Source of the DNA: Anagrus nilaparvatae
Taxonomy: Eukaryota; Arthropoda; Insecta; Hymenoptera; Mymaridae
Length of the DNA: 64,000 bases
Direction: 5' to 3'
Assembly: GCA_022575985.1 (NCBI GenBank)
Contig: JAKSXM010000231.1
Location: forward strand, 3,350,501 to 3,414,500
Shown: piece by piece, positions 63,972-64,000 of the stretch
Numbering within the stretch: position 1 is the stretch's first letter
Layout: the number at the start of each line of letters is the position of its first letter
Program-made: the position numbers and the translations under genes
Notes under the pieces: model-generated
Told to the model about the DNA's origin: nothing
What the model saw: the letters and a program-made list of their open reading frames with translations, nothing else
The model's database searches: none

Positions 63972-64000
63972 TACTAATAAAATAAATGCGGTTTACGGTG

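Larger units (their letters stand above)
57507..64000. other. intergenic region right of the tRNA gene
   Basis: No protein gene recognised. Contains a tandem repeat (57648-58015), a CAGG-ended MITE (58424-58570), a diverged repeat (58728-58775), a (TCCGAG)n tract (61558-61590), a minisatellite (63133-63215), poly-C tracts (63245-63297) and a TA-flanked MITE at the right end (63541-63971). The stretch 58.8-61.5 kb is AT-rich with nothing that I can name. Confidence 0.6.

Overview
The window is AT-rich eukaryotic DNA (by eye roughly a fifth to a quarter G+C) with spliceosomal introns, a nuclear tRNA, many short inverted-repeat transposons and no bacterial-type gene packing. The only protein-coding gene I can support is the 5' part of an insect-type Pax2/5/8 gene (shaven/sv, the orthologue of Drosophila dPax2/sparkling), read on the minus strand. 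The composition and gene fit an insect; a parasitoid wasp or another very AT-rich insect is plausible, but the window does not settle the species.

Layout, following the gene 5' to 3' (right to left): a probable promoter and 5' UTR exon near 51612-52330; intron 1 of about 10 kb; a coding exon with the start codon (41415-41575); intron 2 of 4.6 kb; a 30-nt microexon (36783-36812); a 35.65-kb intron 3; and a 166-nt exon coding the N-terminal half of the paired domain (967-1132). The rest of the paired domain and the C-terminal regions lie beyond the left edge. The four exons join in one frame: an in-frame stop lies upstream of the first ATG, all donor and acceptor sites are GT/AG, and the phases match. 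The joined frame gives 116 residues plus a split codon.

The introns hold no second gene that I can defend. They contain MITE-like and foldback elements, short hairpins, a dispersed motif of about 40 bp seen seven times, and several islands richer in C+G that stand out from the AT background and are candidate enhancers or alternative promoters. The most suggestive is a Runx/Ets/Su(H) site cluster at 2680-2728 in intron 3. That is the same trio of inputs known to drive the Drosophila dPax2 sparkling enhancer in cone cells.

To the right of the sv promoter (52.3-64 kb) the DNA is intergenic: a tRNA-Gly(GCC) gene on the minus strand with a 28-base T-run terminator, a dense cluster of inverted-repeat elements at 54.05-56.22 kb (one a foldback of about 1.5 kb with a core of alternating inverted modules), a short tandem repeat of about 155 bp, two short CAGG-ended elements, and low-complexity C-rich and TCCGAG tracts. 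Open reading frames of 60-146 codons elsewhere show no recognisable domain or splice logic and are treated as chance.
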